Origin: Phaeobacter sp. A36a-5a
GTDB taxonomy: Bacteria > Pseudomonadota > Alphaproteobacteria > Rhodobacterales > Rhodobacteraceae
Assembly: GCF_037911135.1 (NCBI RefSeq)
Contig: NZ_JBBLYU010000006.1
Coordinates: forward strand, 26,232 to 90,231
Direction: 5' to 3'
Length of the DNA: 64,000 nt
Positions 27,024-35,376 of this stretch are shown here, piece by piece. Below the pieces are notes generated by a model. It searched no databases. It had not been told where the DNA came from and worked only from the letters and a program-made list of their open reading frames with translations. The position numbers were made by a program, and so were the translations under genes. Position 1 is the first letter of the stretch. The number at the start of each line of letters is the position of its first letter.

Positions 27024-28268
27024 ATGAATATCATTCTCTTTGCGCCGCCAAAAATCCTTTTACAGCATAGTGTTACCGATTGGGTTGAGGCGATTGGGCC
27101 AGCCAGCATCATCCTGACCTGCGCCAGTGCCAAAGCGGCGTTGATGGACAGCTTTCCCGAGGGGCTGGATATCCGCTTCTTTCAGAATTTCAATGATAAC
27201 GCGGAGGTGGAGCTGGCGGCGATCGAGATCGCGCGCGGCCTTGCGGATCCGGTCTGTGTCGCGCTGGCGGAGATTGACGTGCTGCGCGCCGCGCGGGTGA
27301 ATGACTACCTCGGCGTGTCGACGGATGCTGCGGTGCAGCTCGACGCCTATCGCGACAAATACGCGATGAAGACCCGCGCGCGGGAGGCAGGGCTGCCGGT
27401 CAGCGACATGGCGGTGGTGCGCAATGCGATGGATATCCGCGGATTTATCGACAGCTGGGGGTATCCGGTTGTTCTGAAGCCCCGCGACGGGCGCGGATCA
27501 AACGGGGTCTGCGTGATCCGCGGGGCCGACGATCTGGCGGGATGGCTGGCGCGGCAGGACAGTACAACGTTTTACAACACGATGATCGAGCGGTTTGTCG
27601 CCGGGGATCATTATATCGTCAACGGGCTCTATGTGGATGGGCGCCCGATTGTGATTTCGCCGGTGCGGGTGCTGACCTCGGCGCTGGATTTCCTCGGCGG
27701 GCGTTCACATGATCTGCATATGCTGGAGCCGACGACGCCGCTGCGCGATCGGCTGGTGGCCTATTCCCGCCATCTGGTCGAAGAGGTGATGCCCTCGCCG
27801 CCGACGCTGTTGTTCCATCTTGAGGTCTTTGTCAGCCCGGATGGCACCATTGTCCTGGGCGAGATCGCCTCGCGGCTGGGCGGGGTGTTCTTCAACCAGG
27901 AAATGACCGAGGCTTGGGGATTGGATCCGCGCATGACCTATCTGCGGGCGATGCGGGATCCGGGGTTTGAGAACACGGCACGGCCTGAGCCGATGCAGGA
28001 GCCCGTGCGGCTGGTTGGCCAGCTCTGCGTGCCGCCGCGCGACGGTGTGCTGCGCACGGTGCCGGAGCGCTGCCCGTTCGAGTTCGTGCGTGCCTATCGG
28101 ATGAGCGGCGTGGCGGGGCGGCAGTATGGTCAGATGGCCTATACCAATGCCGAGATCCTGAACGCCATCGTCGAGGGCGACAGCGAGGCGGAGCTGCGCG
28201 CGCGGCTGCGGCAGCTGGAGGATTGGTTCCACAGTGCCTGCCAATGGGAGACCAGCGCCGCGGCCTGA
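27024..28268 (+). CDS. ATP-grasp ligase 1 of the putative biosynthetic cluster
   Basis: 414 residues from ATG 27024; a TTG ten codons earlier is possible. ATP-grasp fold: an N-terminal pre-ATP domain (~1-110), the central Lys/Gly-rich nucleotide loop WGYPVVLKPRDGRGSNGVCV (~150-170), and the metal-binding end FHLEVFVSPDGTIVLGEIASRLGG (~265-290), where Glu residues and Arg bind Mg and substrate. ATP-grasp enzymes activate a carboxylate as an acyl phosphate and join it to an amine or thiol. It is most like carboxylate-amine ligases of amino acid or peptide metabolism. It opens an operon with a second ATP-grasp gene, an aldolase, an aldehyde dehydrogenase and an aminotransferase. Confidence 0.85.
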   Translation: MNIILFAPPKILLQHSVTDWVEAIGPASIILTCASAKAALMDSFPEGLDIRFFQNFNDNAEVELAAIEIARGLADPVCVALAEIDVLRAARVNDYLGVSTDAAVQLDAYRDKYAMKTRAREAGLPVSDMAVVRNAMDIRGFIDSWGYPVVLKPRDGRGSNGVCVIRGADDLAGWLARQDSTTFYNTMIERFVAGDHYIVNGLYVDGRPIVISPVRVLTSALDFLGGRSHDLHMLEPTTPLRDRLVAYSRHLVEEVMPSPPTLLFHLEVFVSPDGTIVLGEIASRLGGVFFNQEMTEAWGLDPRMTYLRAMRDPGFENTARPEPMQEPVRLVGQLCVPPRDGVLRTVPERCPFEFVRAYRMSGVAGRQYGQMAYTNAEILNAIVEGDSEAELRARLRQLEDWFHSACQWETSAAA

Positions 28269-28315
28269 TCCAGACCTGCCCCTGTTCGCCTGATGCCCAA
28301 CAAAGGATCTACCAC

Positions 28316-29737
28316 ATGAAAATTGCTGTTCTCGGCGCGGGCTATGCCGGTGTCTCGGTCCTGGAGAATCTGGTCGCCACCCTGCCTGATCTGTCGGCGC
28401 TGTCGGTGGATGTCTTTGACAAGAGCCGCAGTTTTGGTCCCGGCGTGGCCTATCAGGAGGATGCCGAGACCAATCTGCTCAACCGGCCGCTGAAGCTGAT
28501 GTATCTGGCGCGCCGCAATGATTTCCGCGACTGGCTGCGCCAGACCGGGGCGACGGAGGCGGCAGCGGATGAGGATGGTTTCCTACAGCGCGCCCTGTTC
28601 GGGCGGTTCCTGCAAAGCCAGTTCGATGCGCTGAGCGGTCGGGTGCGCACCGCGGGGGGGCGGATCCGCATGATTGGCGCCGAGGTGGAGACGATTGCCC
28701 CCAGCCCGCGCGCCGATGCGCTCTACCGTCTGGGCTGGATGGGCAGCGTGTCCGATTATGATGCAGTTTACCTGTGTCTGGGCACCAATCTGGAGGCCGA
28801 CCCCTATGGGCTGGGCGGCACGCCGGGCTATTTCCGCGCGCCCTATCCGGCGGCCCGCCTGAAGGCGCTGACCCGTTTGCGGGTGGGCATTCTGGGCTGT
28901 CGGCTGACCGCCTATGATGTGGCGCTTGGGGTGAATGGCCGACGGATGCTGATGACCTCGCGCCGGGCGGGGCTGCCCAAGGCGGTGACGGCCTATCGCC
29001 CGGTGACGCTGCACCATCTGACGCCGGCCGGTCTGGCGGCGCTGCGCAACGGCCCGGATGGCGGGCGGATTTCGCTGTCGGCGGTGATGGAGCTGTTTGA
29101 GGCAGAGATGCAGCATCAGGGGGTGGATGTCAGCTTTGCCGATCTGCTGCGCGGCGTTGACAGTGCCGACAATGATCTGGTGTCCAGCATTCTGGCCGAA
29201 ACCAATATGCTGATACCGCAGCTCTGGGCCAGTCTTTCGGATCGCGCCAAGGCGGCGTTTCTGCGCCATTTCCACCGGCTCTGGTCGAATATGCGGGTGC
29301 CGATCTCGCGCACCAATGCCGACCGTATCGCGATGTTGCAGGCCAGTGGCGCGCTCAGCCATCGCAGCGGGCTGCGCAATGTCAGCTTTCGCAATGGCCG
29401 CTATCGGATGGAGTTTGCCGATGGCATCGCCGAGGTGGATGCGGTGATCAATGCAACCGGCCTGCAGCGCGGGCTGGACGAGAGCAACCCGCTGATCCGC
29501 AGCCTGCTGGCGCAGGGCTTTGCCGAGCGGGACGCAACCGGCGGGATCAAGGTGCAGCTGGAGGATTGCCGGGTTTTGACCCGCGACGGGCGGCCATCGC
29601 CGGGCCTGTTTGCGCTGGGGCAGCTGACCTGCGGCACCTTCTATATGGTCAACAACATTGACGTGATCCACCATCAGGCACGCATTGCCACCGCATCGGC
29701 GCTGGCGCCGGCGGATATTCTGCGGAGCGTCGGCTGA
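28316..29737 (+). CDS. FAD/NAD(P)-binding oxidoreductase (pfam13454 type)
   Basis: 473 residues from ATG 28316 (AAAGGAT upstream). The N-terminal dinucleotide loop GAGYAGVSVLENL is followed by FGPGVAYQEDAETNLLNRPL, the GxGxxY...LLNxP signature of the FAD-NAD(P)-binding family that includes YdhS-like proteins. A second Rossmann-like segment (LTRLRVGILGCRLTAYDVAL) starts near residue 185, and the C-terminus has INATGLQRGL and TCGTFYMVNNIDVIHHQ. The family is distantly related to ornithine/lysine N-hydroxylases, but its chemistry is mostly undefined. Its stop overlaps the start of the next gene (TGATG), so translation is coupled. It is a likely tailoring enzyme of the cluster. Confidence 0.82.
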   Translation: MKIAVLGAGYAGVSVLENLVATLPDLSALSVDVFDKSRSFGPGVAYQEDAETNLLNRPLKLMYLARRNDFRDWLRQTGATEAAADEDGFLQRALFGRFLQSQFDALSGRVRTAGGRIRMIGAEVETIAPSPRADALYRLGWMGSVSDYDAVYLCLGTNLEADPYGLGGTPGYFRAPYPAARLKALTRLRVGILGCRLTAYDVALGVNGRRMLMTSRRAGLPKAVTAYRPVTLHHLTPAGLAALRNGPDGGRISLSAVMELFEAEMQHQGVDVSFADLLRGVDSADNDLVSSILAETNMLIPQLWASLSDRAKAAFLRHFHRLWSNMRVPISRTNADRIAMLQASGALSHRSGLRNVSFRNGRYRMEFADGIAEVDAVINATGLQRGLDESNPLIRSLLAQGFAERDATGGIKVQLEDCRVLTRDGRPSPGLFALGQLTCGTFYMVNNIDVIHHQARIATASALAPADILRSVG

Positions 29738-30810
29738 TGCTGCGGAATTTTGCGATCACCCTGCTGCTGGCCTGTGCCGGATCGGCGCTGGGATATCTGA
29801 GCGGGCTGCCGCTGGGGCAGCTTCTGGGGGCGGCGGGTCTGGTGCTGCTGGCCTGTCGATTTGGTCTGGCGCTGGCGACACCGCCGGCGGCCATTGTGGT
29901 GATCCAGCTGATCCTGGGCGCCAGCGTCGGGGCGCTGCTGAATGCCGAGATGCTGGAGGGCATGGCCGATCTGACCGTGCTTGCGGGGCTTCTGATCTGC
30001 ATGTCGGCGCAGCTGGCGGCCGGGTTCACCTGGCTGTACCGGGTGGAAAAATGGACCCGCGCCGAGAGCCTCCTTGGGGCGGTGCCCGGCGCCATGGCGG
30101 CGGTGATGACCCTGACCGGCGAGGAGGGCAAGACCTCGGCCAAGATGGTCTTTGCCCATATGGTGCGGATGATCGCGCTGCTGGTTGCGGTGTTTCTGAT
30201 CGCCGGTCCGCAGGAGGGATCGCAGGAGATCGCCGCATTGCCCGACGAGGCCGCCACAGGGGCGGGCACGCTGGCGGGCTACGCGATCTTTCTGCTGCTG
30301 GCGGCGGCGGCCTATGCGGCGGGGCGGGTGCTGGAGCGCTTTGCCATGCCGGCGCCCTATATGGTCACCGGTCTGATACTGGCGGCGGGCACCAACCTCT
30401 GGCGCGGCAGCGATCCGATCGTGGTGCCGGAACCGCTGGTGTTGTTTGCCATGGCGCTGCTGGGCGGGCTGATCGGCATCCGGCTGAAGGATATCACCCG
30501 CAGCGATATCGCAAGCTACCTGCGCGCAGGGCTGATCGTCACCTCGATCACCTTTGGGATCACGGTTGCCATGGCCTCGCTGTTCAGCCTGCTGACCGGT
30601 CAGCCGTTCCTGGTGCTGTTCATGTCCTGGGTGCCGGGTGGGGTCGAGGTGATGGTGGCCACCGCGCTGGCGCTGGGTCTGGAGCCTGCCTTTGTGATGC
30701 TGAACCATGTGCTGCGCATGTCGGTGCTGCATATCGCGCCGATGTTCATGAACCGCGAGATGTTCCGATCCGCGCCTGATCCAATCCAAACGATGACAGA
30801 TGACAGATGA
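29737..30810 (+). CDS. AbrB-family integral membrane protein (pfam05145), possible transporter
   Basis: 357 residues, about ten hydrophobic helices in two similar halves, each with a conserved Gly/Pro loop: LLGAVPGAMAAVMTLT (~110) in the first half and MSWVPGGVEVMVATALALG (~295) in the second. This V-P-G-G motif identifies the AbrB/'ammonia monooxygenase-like' membrane family, whose members are suspected transporters. It should sit in the inner membrane. Placed between an oxidoreductase and an ATP-grasp gene with coupled translation, it may import a precursor or export the product. The substrate is unknown. Confidence 0.85.
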   Translation: MLRNFAITLLLACAGSALGYLSGLPLGQLLGAAGLVLLACRFGLALATPPAAIVVIQLILGASVGALLNAEMLEGMADLTVLAGLLICMSAQLAAGFTWLYRVEKWTRAESLLGAVPGAMAAVMTLTGEEGKTSAKMVFAHMVRMIALLVAVFLIAGPQEGSQEIAALPDEAATGAGTLAGYAIFLLLAAAAYAAGRVLERFAMPAPYMVTGLILAAGTNLWRGSDPIVVPEPLVLFAMALLGGLIGIRLKDITRSDIASYLRAGLIVTSITFGITVAMASLFSLLTGQPFLVLFMSWVPGGVEVMVATALALGLEPAFVMLNHVLRMSVLHIAPMFMNREMFRSAPDPIQTMTDDR

Positions 30811-30821
30811 CGGGGAACGCC

Positions 30822-32009
30822 ATGTCTGAACCGCAACGCAATATCCTGATGATTGGCGGTCGCGATCACACCTTTGTCCGTATCGGCGAGATGGGGCTGC
30901 GCTACAGCGCGCTTCAGATCCGGTCCCATCTGACCGAGCTGCTGCTTGACCAGGCCGAAACCGTGGTGGTGACCGATTACGAGGATGTGAAAACCAGCGT
31001 CGCGCTGGCCCGCGCTCTGCATCGCAAGACGCCGTTTGATGCGGTGTTCTCCTTTGCCGAATATGGGTTTCTGACCGCCGCGCATATCGCCGAGGCGCTG
31101 GATCTGCCGAGCAATTGCCAGGTGCCGACGGTCCGGCTGACGCGCAACAAACGACGGATGCGCGAGACGCTGCGGGCGGCGGGTATCGAGGATGTGCCCT
31201 TTGCCCGCGTGCGCACGGTGGCGGAGATCGCCGGGTTTGTGGCGCGCCATGGCGACAGCATCGTCAAACCGGCCGAGGGCGGCGGCAGCGAGGGGGTTCA
31301 TTTCGTTGATGACTCCACCGATATTCAGACCGCATTGTCCCATGCGTTGCAGGCGGGCCGCGAGGAGCTGATCGCCGAGGCGTTTATTCCCGGGCCGGAA
31401 TACAGTGTCGAAACCATGTCGGTTGGCGGTCGTCACCGGGTGCTTCAGATCACCGAGAAGACCACCAGCGGCGCGCCCTATTTCATCGAGAGCGGCCATG
31501 TGCAGCCCGCCGCCCTGAGTGCAGCTGATGAGGCCAGAATTGCCGAGCGGGTTCAGGCGCTGCTGGAGGCGGTCGGTTACCGGACTGGCCCGGCCCATAC
31601 CGAGGTAAAGCTGCACGACGGGGCGGTCTATATCATCGAGACCCAGACCCGCAACGGCGGTGACCAGATCTGGGAGCTGACCCTGGAAACCACCGGTGCC
31701 GATGTGTTCAAGGAGACCTTTGCCGCGGTGCTCGGGCTTGCCTATGATGCGCCGCCGCCCTCCACCGCGGCGATGGCCATCCGCTACATGCTGGCACAGG
31801 ACCGCACATTGGATGCGATCACCGGGCTTGATTGCGCCGCCAGTTCCGAAGGTGTGGCGCGGGTGCATTCCTCTGCCAAACCGGGCACCCGCTATGATGC
31901 GGTGCTGTCTGCGGCCTCTCGGGTTGCCTATGTGCTGGCGCGCGGTGACAGCCGCGAGCAGGCGCTGGCCCATGCCGAGGCCGCCGTGGCCCGGATCGCG
32001 CTGAGGTAA
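30822..32009 (+). CDS. ATP-grasp ligase 2 of the putative biosynthetic cluster
   Basis: 395 residues from ATG 30822, preceded by GGGGAA; an ATG at 30807 overlapping the previous stop is an alternative. The fold shows the nucleotide loop HGDSIVKPAEGGGSEGVHFV (~140-160), the hinge EELIAEAFIPGPEYSVE, and the metal site HTEVKLHDGAVYIIETQTRNGGDQI (~255-280). The layout is that of BacD-like L-amino acid ligases and related carboxylate-amine ligases, which end H-T-E-x-K...E-x-N-x-R-x-G-G-D. It differs from ATP-grasp 1 in length and loops, so the two probably catalyse successive ligations, not the same step. Confidence 0.87.
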   Translation: MSEPQRNILMIGGRDHTFVRIGEMGLRYSALQIRSHLTELLLDQAETVVVTDYEDVKTSVALARALHRKTPFDAVFSFAEYGFLTAAHIAEALDLPSNCQVPTVRLTRNKRRMRETLRAAGIEDVPFARVRTVAEIAGFVARHGDSIVKPAEGGGSEGVHFVDDSTDIQTALSHALQAGREELIAEAFIPGPEYSVETMSVGGRHRVLQITEKTTSGAPYFIESGHVQPAALSAADEARIAERVQALLEAVGYRTGPAHTEVKLHDGAVYIIETQTRNGGDQIWELTLETTGADVFKETFAAVLGLAYDAPPPSTAAMAIRYMLAQDRTLDAITGLDCAASSEGVARVHSSAKPGTRYDAVLSAASRVAYVLARGDSREQALAHAEAAVARIALR

Positions 32010-32091
32010 TGCGGCACCGGCCTGCGGCCCCCTGATCATCGCCTCAAATCAACGTCCCATGAAATCAAGTCCCATGACAAGGAGCCAGACC

Positions 32092-33120
32092 ATGGCCATT
32101 GCCATTCACGACCCTACCCTGCGCGACGGCAATCATGCCATTGCCCATGCGCTGAGCCTTGACGATATTGCCGCCTATTGCCGGACCGTGGATGGCTGCG
32201 GCCTGGCGGTGGTCGAGGTCGGCCATGGCAACGGGCTGGGGGCCTCCTCGTTGCAGCTGGGCATGGCGCGCCATGCCGATATCGAGATGCTGGAAACCGC
32301 CCGCGCCAATCTCAGCCAGACCAAGCTGGGCATTCATGCGATCCCCGGTTTTGCCAAGATCTCGGACATCAAATCGGCCATCGGCGCCGGGGTGGATGTG
32401 TTTCGCATCGCCTCGCATTGCACCGAAGGCGATCTGACCCAGAGCTACATCGAATATGCCCGCAGCCAGGACAAATATGTTCAGGGTGTGCTGATGATGA
32501 CCCATATGGCGCCTGCGGATGTGCTGCTGGCGCAGGCGCGGCGGCAGGTGTCCTATGGCGCCAATGCCATTGTCCTGATGGATTCCGCAGGCAATTACGA
32601 CCCCCGCGACACAAGCGAGAAGATCGGCGTTCTGGCGGCTGAGCTGGAGGTGCCGGTGGGGTTCCACGCGCATAACAATCTGGGACTGGCGATTGCCAAT
32701 TCCATTGCCGCCGCCGAAGCGGGCGCAACCATTCTGGATGGCACCATGCGCGGGTTTGGTGCCGGGGCCGGCAATACCCAGCTGGAGGTGCTTTGTGCGG
32801 TGCTGGAGCGCTACGGGTTTGAGACCGGAACCGATGTCTTTGCGCTCTGCGAGGCGGTGGAAGCGCTGCCCGAGCTGCCGCCGGTGCAGCGGCGCACCAT
32901 CGTGGGCACCTCTAACCTGATCAGCGGCATCTACGGCGTCTGTGCCGGTTTTGAAAAACATGTGACCCGCGCGGCGCAGGATTTCGGCGTTGCACCACGG
33001 TTCATCTACGAAGAGCTGTCGCGCTGCAACGCCGTGGCCGGGCAGGAGGATCTGATCATCTCGGCGGCGGCGCGGCTGGCCCGGACGGCGGCACCCGCAT
33101 TGGAAGGAGTGGACGCATGA
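32092..33120 (+). CDS. dmpG: 4-hydroxy-2-oxovalerate aldolase (DmpG/MhpE type)
   Basis: 342 residues from ATG 32092 with AAGGAG upstream. The HMGL-like TIM barrel opens IHDPTLRDGNHAIAHALSL, carries the metal-binding HxH pair in VGFHAHNNLGLAIANS, and ends with the DmpG communication domain (VGTSNLISGIYGVCAGFEKH through EELSRCNAVAGQEDLI) that docks the acetaldehyde dehydrogenase. It cleaves 4-hydroxy-2-oxopentanoate to pyruvate and acetaldehyde or runs in reverse. It overlaps the dehydrogenase gene by 4 bp. No 2-oxopent-4-enoate hydratase or ring-cleavage gene is present, so a synthetic direction is plausible here. Confidence 0.92.
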   Translation: MAIAIHDPTLRDGNHAIAHALSLDDIAAYCRTVDGCGLAVVEVGHGNGLGASSLQLGMARHADIEMLETARANLSQTKLGIHAIPGFAKISDIKSAIGAGVDVFRIASHCTEGDLTQSYIEYARSQDKYVQGVLMMTHMAPADVLLAQARRQVSYGANAIVLMDSAGNYDPRDTSEKIGVLAAELEVPVGFHAHNNLGLAIANSIAAAEAGATILDGTMRGFGAGAGNTQLEVLCAVLERYGFETGTDVFALCEAVEALPELPPVQRRTIVGTSNLISGIYGVCAGFEKHVTRAAQDFGVAPRFIYEELSRCNAVAGQEDLIISAAARLARTAAPALEGVDA

Positions 33121-34028
33121 AACTGAGAACCGCCATCATAGGCAGCGGCAATATTGGCTGTGACGTGCTGTGCAAGGTGCAGCGTTCCGCGCTGCTGGAG
33201 TGCACCCTGTTTGCCGGGCGCAATGCGGCATCGCCGGGGCTGGCGCTGGCCCGAAGCCGTGGCATCCCGGTGACTGATCGCGGGGCGGAGGGGCTGTTTG
33301 CCGCGCTCGACAGTTTTGATCTGGTGTTCGACGCCACCTCCTCGGCGGCGCATCAGGCCCATGCCCCGGCTTTGCAGGCGGCGGGCAAGGTGCTGATCAA
33401 CCTGACCCCGGCTCCCAATGGTGCGCTCTGCGTGCCGTCGCTGAACGGCGATGCGCTGCTGGCGGCGGGCAATATCAACATGATCACCTGCGGCGGGCAG
33501 GCCTCGATCCCGATTGCCCAGGCGATGACGGCGGCGAACCCGGCGATCCACTATCTGGAGGTGGTGTCCTCGATCAGTGCCGAAAGCGCAGGGCCGGCCA
33601 CGCGGCTGAACCTCAATCACTATATCGAAACCACCGAAGACGCGCTGCGGCAGTTCACCGGCTGCAACCGGGTGAAGGCGATCCTGAACATCAACCCGGC
33701 AAAGCCGAACGTCTATATGCAGACCGCAATCTCCGCGCTGGCAGAGCAGCATGATCTGGAGGCCACCCGGAGCGCTATCGCCGGGGCGGTGGCGCGGTTG
33801 CGCGCGGCGGTGCCGGGCTATGACGTGATCGTTGAGCCGCATGTTACCGGGGATAGGCTGTTCACCATGGTGCGGGTCACCGGGGCCGGAGATTATCTGG
33901 ATCCGTCGGCGGGCAATCTGGATATCATCACCGCCGCCGCCACGCGGATGGCCGAGGCCATTGCCCGTGACCGCACCGCGCGGGACAGCCACCCGCCGGT
34001 GGCGCAGCCGATGGAGAGCGTGGCGTGA
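33117..34028 (+). CDS. dmpF: Acetaldehyde dehydrogenase (acylating), DmpF/MhpF type
   Basis: 303 residues. The Rossmann loop AIIGSGNIGCDVLCK starts at residue 5. The catalytic Cys125 lies in MITCGGQASIPIAQA, and the dimerisation domain contains FTGCNRVKAILNINPAKPNVYMQT. It interconverts acetaldehyde and acetyl-CoA with NAD+ and forms a channelled complex with the aldolase encoded immediately upstream. Acetyl-CoA reduction would provide an aldehyde for aldol addition to pyruvate. The gene overlaps dmpG by ATGA and is followed 58 bp later by an aminotransferase gene. Confidence 0.93.
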   Translation: MKLRTAIIGSGNIGCDVLCKVQRSALLECTLFAGRNAASPGLALARSRGIPVTDRGAEGLFAALDSFDLVFDATSSAAHQAHAPALQAAGKVLINLTPAPNGALCVPSLNGDALLAAGNINMITCGGQASIPIAQAMTAANPAIHYLEVVSSISAESAGPATRLNLNHYIETTEDALRQFTGCNRVKAILNINPAKPNVYMQTAISALAEQHDLEATRSAIAGAVARLRAAVPGYDVIVEPHVTGDRLFTMVRVTGAGDYLDPSAGNLDIITAAATRMAEAIARDRTARDSHPPVAQPMESVA

Positions 34029-34085
34029 TGCGCATGTCGGAGTTCCGGCGCTGTGGCGCCGCCATCGCAGGCCGGGGAGGTTGCC

Positions 34086-35327
34086 ATGCCTGATCTGCCC
34101 GCGCTTCACCGCGACACGCCCTTCTGTCCGATTCTGGCGCTGGCCGGACGGATCCAGAGCCGCCCTGACCCGGTGGTCGATTTCTCTATCGGGGTGCCCA
34201 ATTTCACACCGCCGCAGCGGGTTTACGAGGCGGCGATTGCCGCGATCCGTGCCGATCGCTGCCGCTATGGTCCGAGCCGGGGCGAGGCCGGGCTGATCGA
34301 GGCCTATCTGCACTATCTGGCTCAGCTGGGGCTGGATCAGTTCGGCGCGGAGAATATTGCCGTGGGACAGGGCGGCAAGCATCTGCTTTATGCGCTGTTT
34401 CAGGTGCTGTTCCAGCCCGGCGATACCGTGGTCATCCCGGCGCCCTGCTGGCCGACCTATTTCGACATTGCCCGGCTCAGCGGGGTTGAGGTGCGCACGC
34501 CCTATTGCGGGCTGCATCAGGGGTACAAGCTGGACCCCGCGACGCTGGAGGCGGCCTTGGGTGGGCGGCCTCGGGCGCTGGTGCTGAACAACCCGTCCAA
34601 CCCCACCGGCGCGGTCTACAGCAGATCGGAGCTGGCGGCGCTGGCCGAGGTGCTGCGGCGCCATGATGTGTGGATCATCAGCGACGATGTCTACCAGCGC
34701 TTTGTCTATGCCGACGAGCCGTGCCCGCATCTGCTGGAGATCGCGCCCGATCTGGCGTCGCGGATCATCAAGGTGGACAGTATTTCAAAGCTATACGGGA
34801 TGCCGGGATGGCGCGCGGGTCTGCTGGCTGCGCCAACAGAGGTGGCGGCGGCGGTTGCCACGCTCAACAGCAACTCGATCTCTAATATGCCGCCGGTGGT
34901 GGCCGCTGCCGCGGCGGAGGCGCTGGCGGGCGATCAGGGGTTCTCGCAGCGGATGACCGAGGGCTACCGGATGCGGCGGGATCTTCTGCTCACGGCGTTT
35001 GACAGCGCACCGCAGATCCGCTGCGCCCGCCCCGGCGGGGCATTCTACCTGTTCCCCGATATCTCGCGGGTCTTTGGCACCCTGCACCGGGGGCGGATGA
35101 TCAGCACCGATGAGGATCTCTGCAATCTGCTGCTGGAAGAATATGGCGTGGCTGCTGTTCCCGGTCGTCATTTTGGCGCGCCGGACAATATCCGGCTGTC
35201 CTATGCCATCGACGCGGATCAGGTTCGGCTGGGCGCCAGTCAGATCCTGCGGTGCCTGGCAGAGCTGGAGGACACAGCGGCAGCGCGGCACACCGCCCGG
35301 CCGCCGGTGATGGAAGTCGTTTCCTGA
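34086..35327 (+). CDS. PLP-dependent class I/II aminotransferase
   Basis: 413 residues from ATG 34086 with GGGGAGG upstream. Fold-type I aspartate-aminotransferase family: ligand residues near YGPSRGEAGLIEAY, the NPSNPTGAVYS motif (~177), the cofactor-contacting ISDDVYQRFVY, and the Schiff-base Lys235 in VDSISKLYGMPGWRAG. The C-terminal Arg-containing NIRLSYAID segment binds the substrate carboxylate. In this operon the obvious substrate is the 2-oxo acid made by the aldolase, which would become a 4-hydroxy amino acid. That substrate is an inference from neighbours. Confidence 0.9.
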   Translation: MPDLPALHRDTPFCPILALAGRIQSRPDPVVDFSIGVPNFTPPQRVYEAAIAAIRADRCRYGPSRGEAGLIEAYLHYLAQLGLDQFGAENIAVGQGGKHLLYALFQVLFQPGDTVVIPAPCWPTYFDIARLSGVEVRTPYCGLHQGYKLDPATLEAALGGRPRALVLNNPSNPTGAVYSRSELAALAEVLRRHDVWIISDDVYQRFVYADEPCPHLLEIAPDLASRIIKVDSISKLYGMPGWRAGLLAAPTEVAAAVATLNSNSISNMPPVVAAAAAEALAGDQGFSQRMTEGYRMRRDLLLTAFDSAPQIRCARPGGAFYLFPDISRVFGTLHRGRMISTDEDLCNLLLEEYGVAAVPGRHFGAPDNIRLSYAIDADQVRLGASQILRCLAELEDTAAARHTARPPVMEVVS

Positions 35328-35334
35328 TCTGGCC

Positions 35335-35368
35335 GGGGTGGGCTGGCCGTCGCAGGTCAGCCTACCCC
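35335..35368. terminator. Hairpin between the aminotransferase and MFS genes
   Basis: GGGGTGGGCTG (35335-35345) pairs with CAGCCTACCCC (35358-35368) with one mismatch. It sits between two convergent stops and likely ends the biosynthetic operon. Confidence 0.6.
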
Positions 35369-35376
35369 CGCGGGCA

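Noticed and set aside
32092..34028. Aldolase/aldehyde dehydrogenase pair considered as the end of an aromatic meta-cleavage operon
   Set aside because: No hydratase, hydrolase, dioxygenase or semialdehyde dehydrogenase gene is near, and the flanking genes are ligases, an aminotransferase and transporters.
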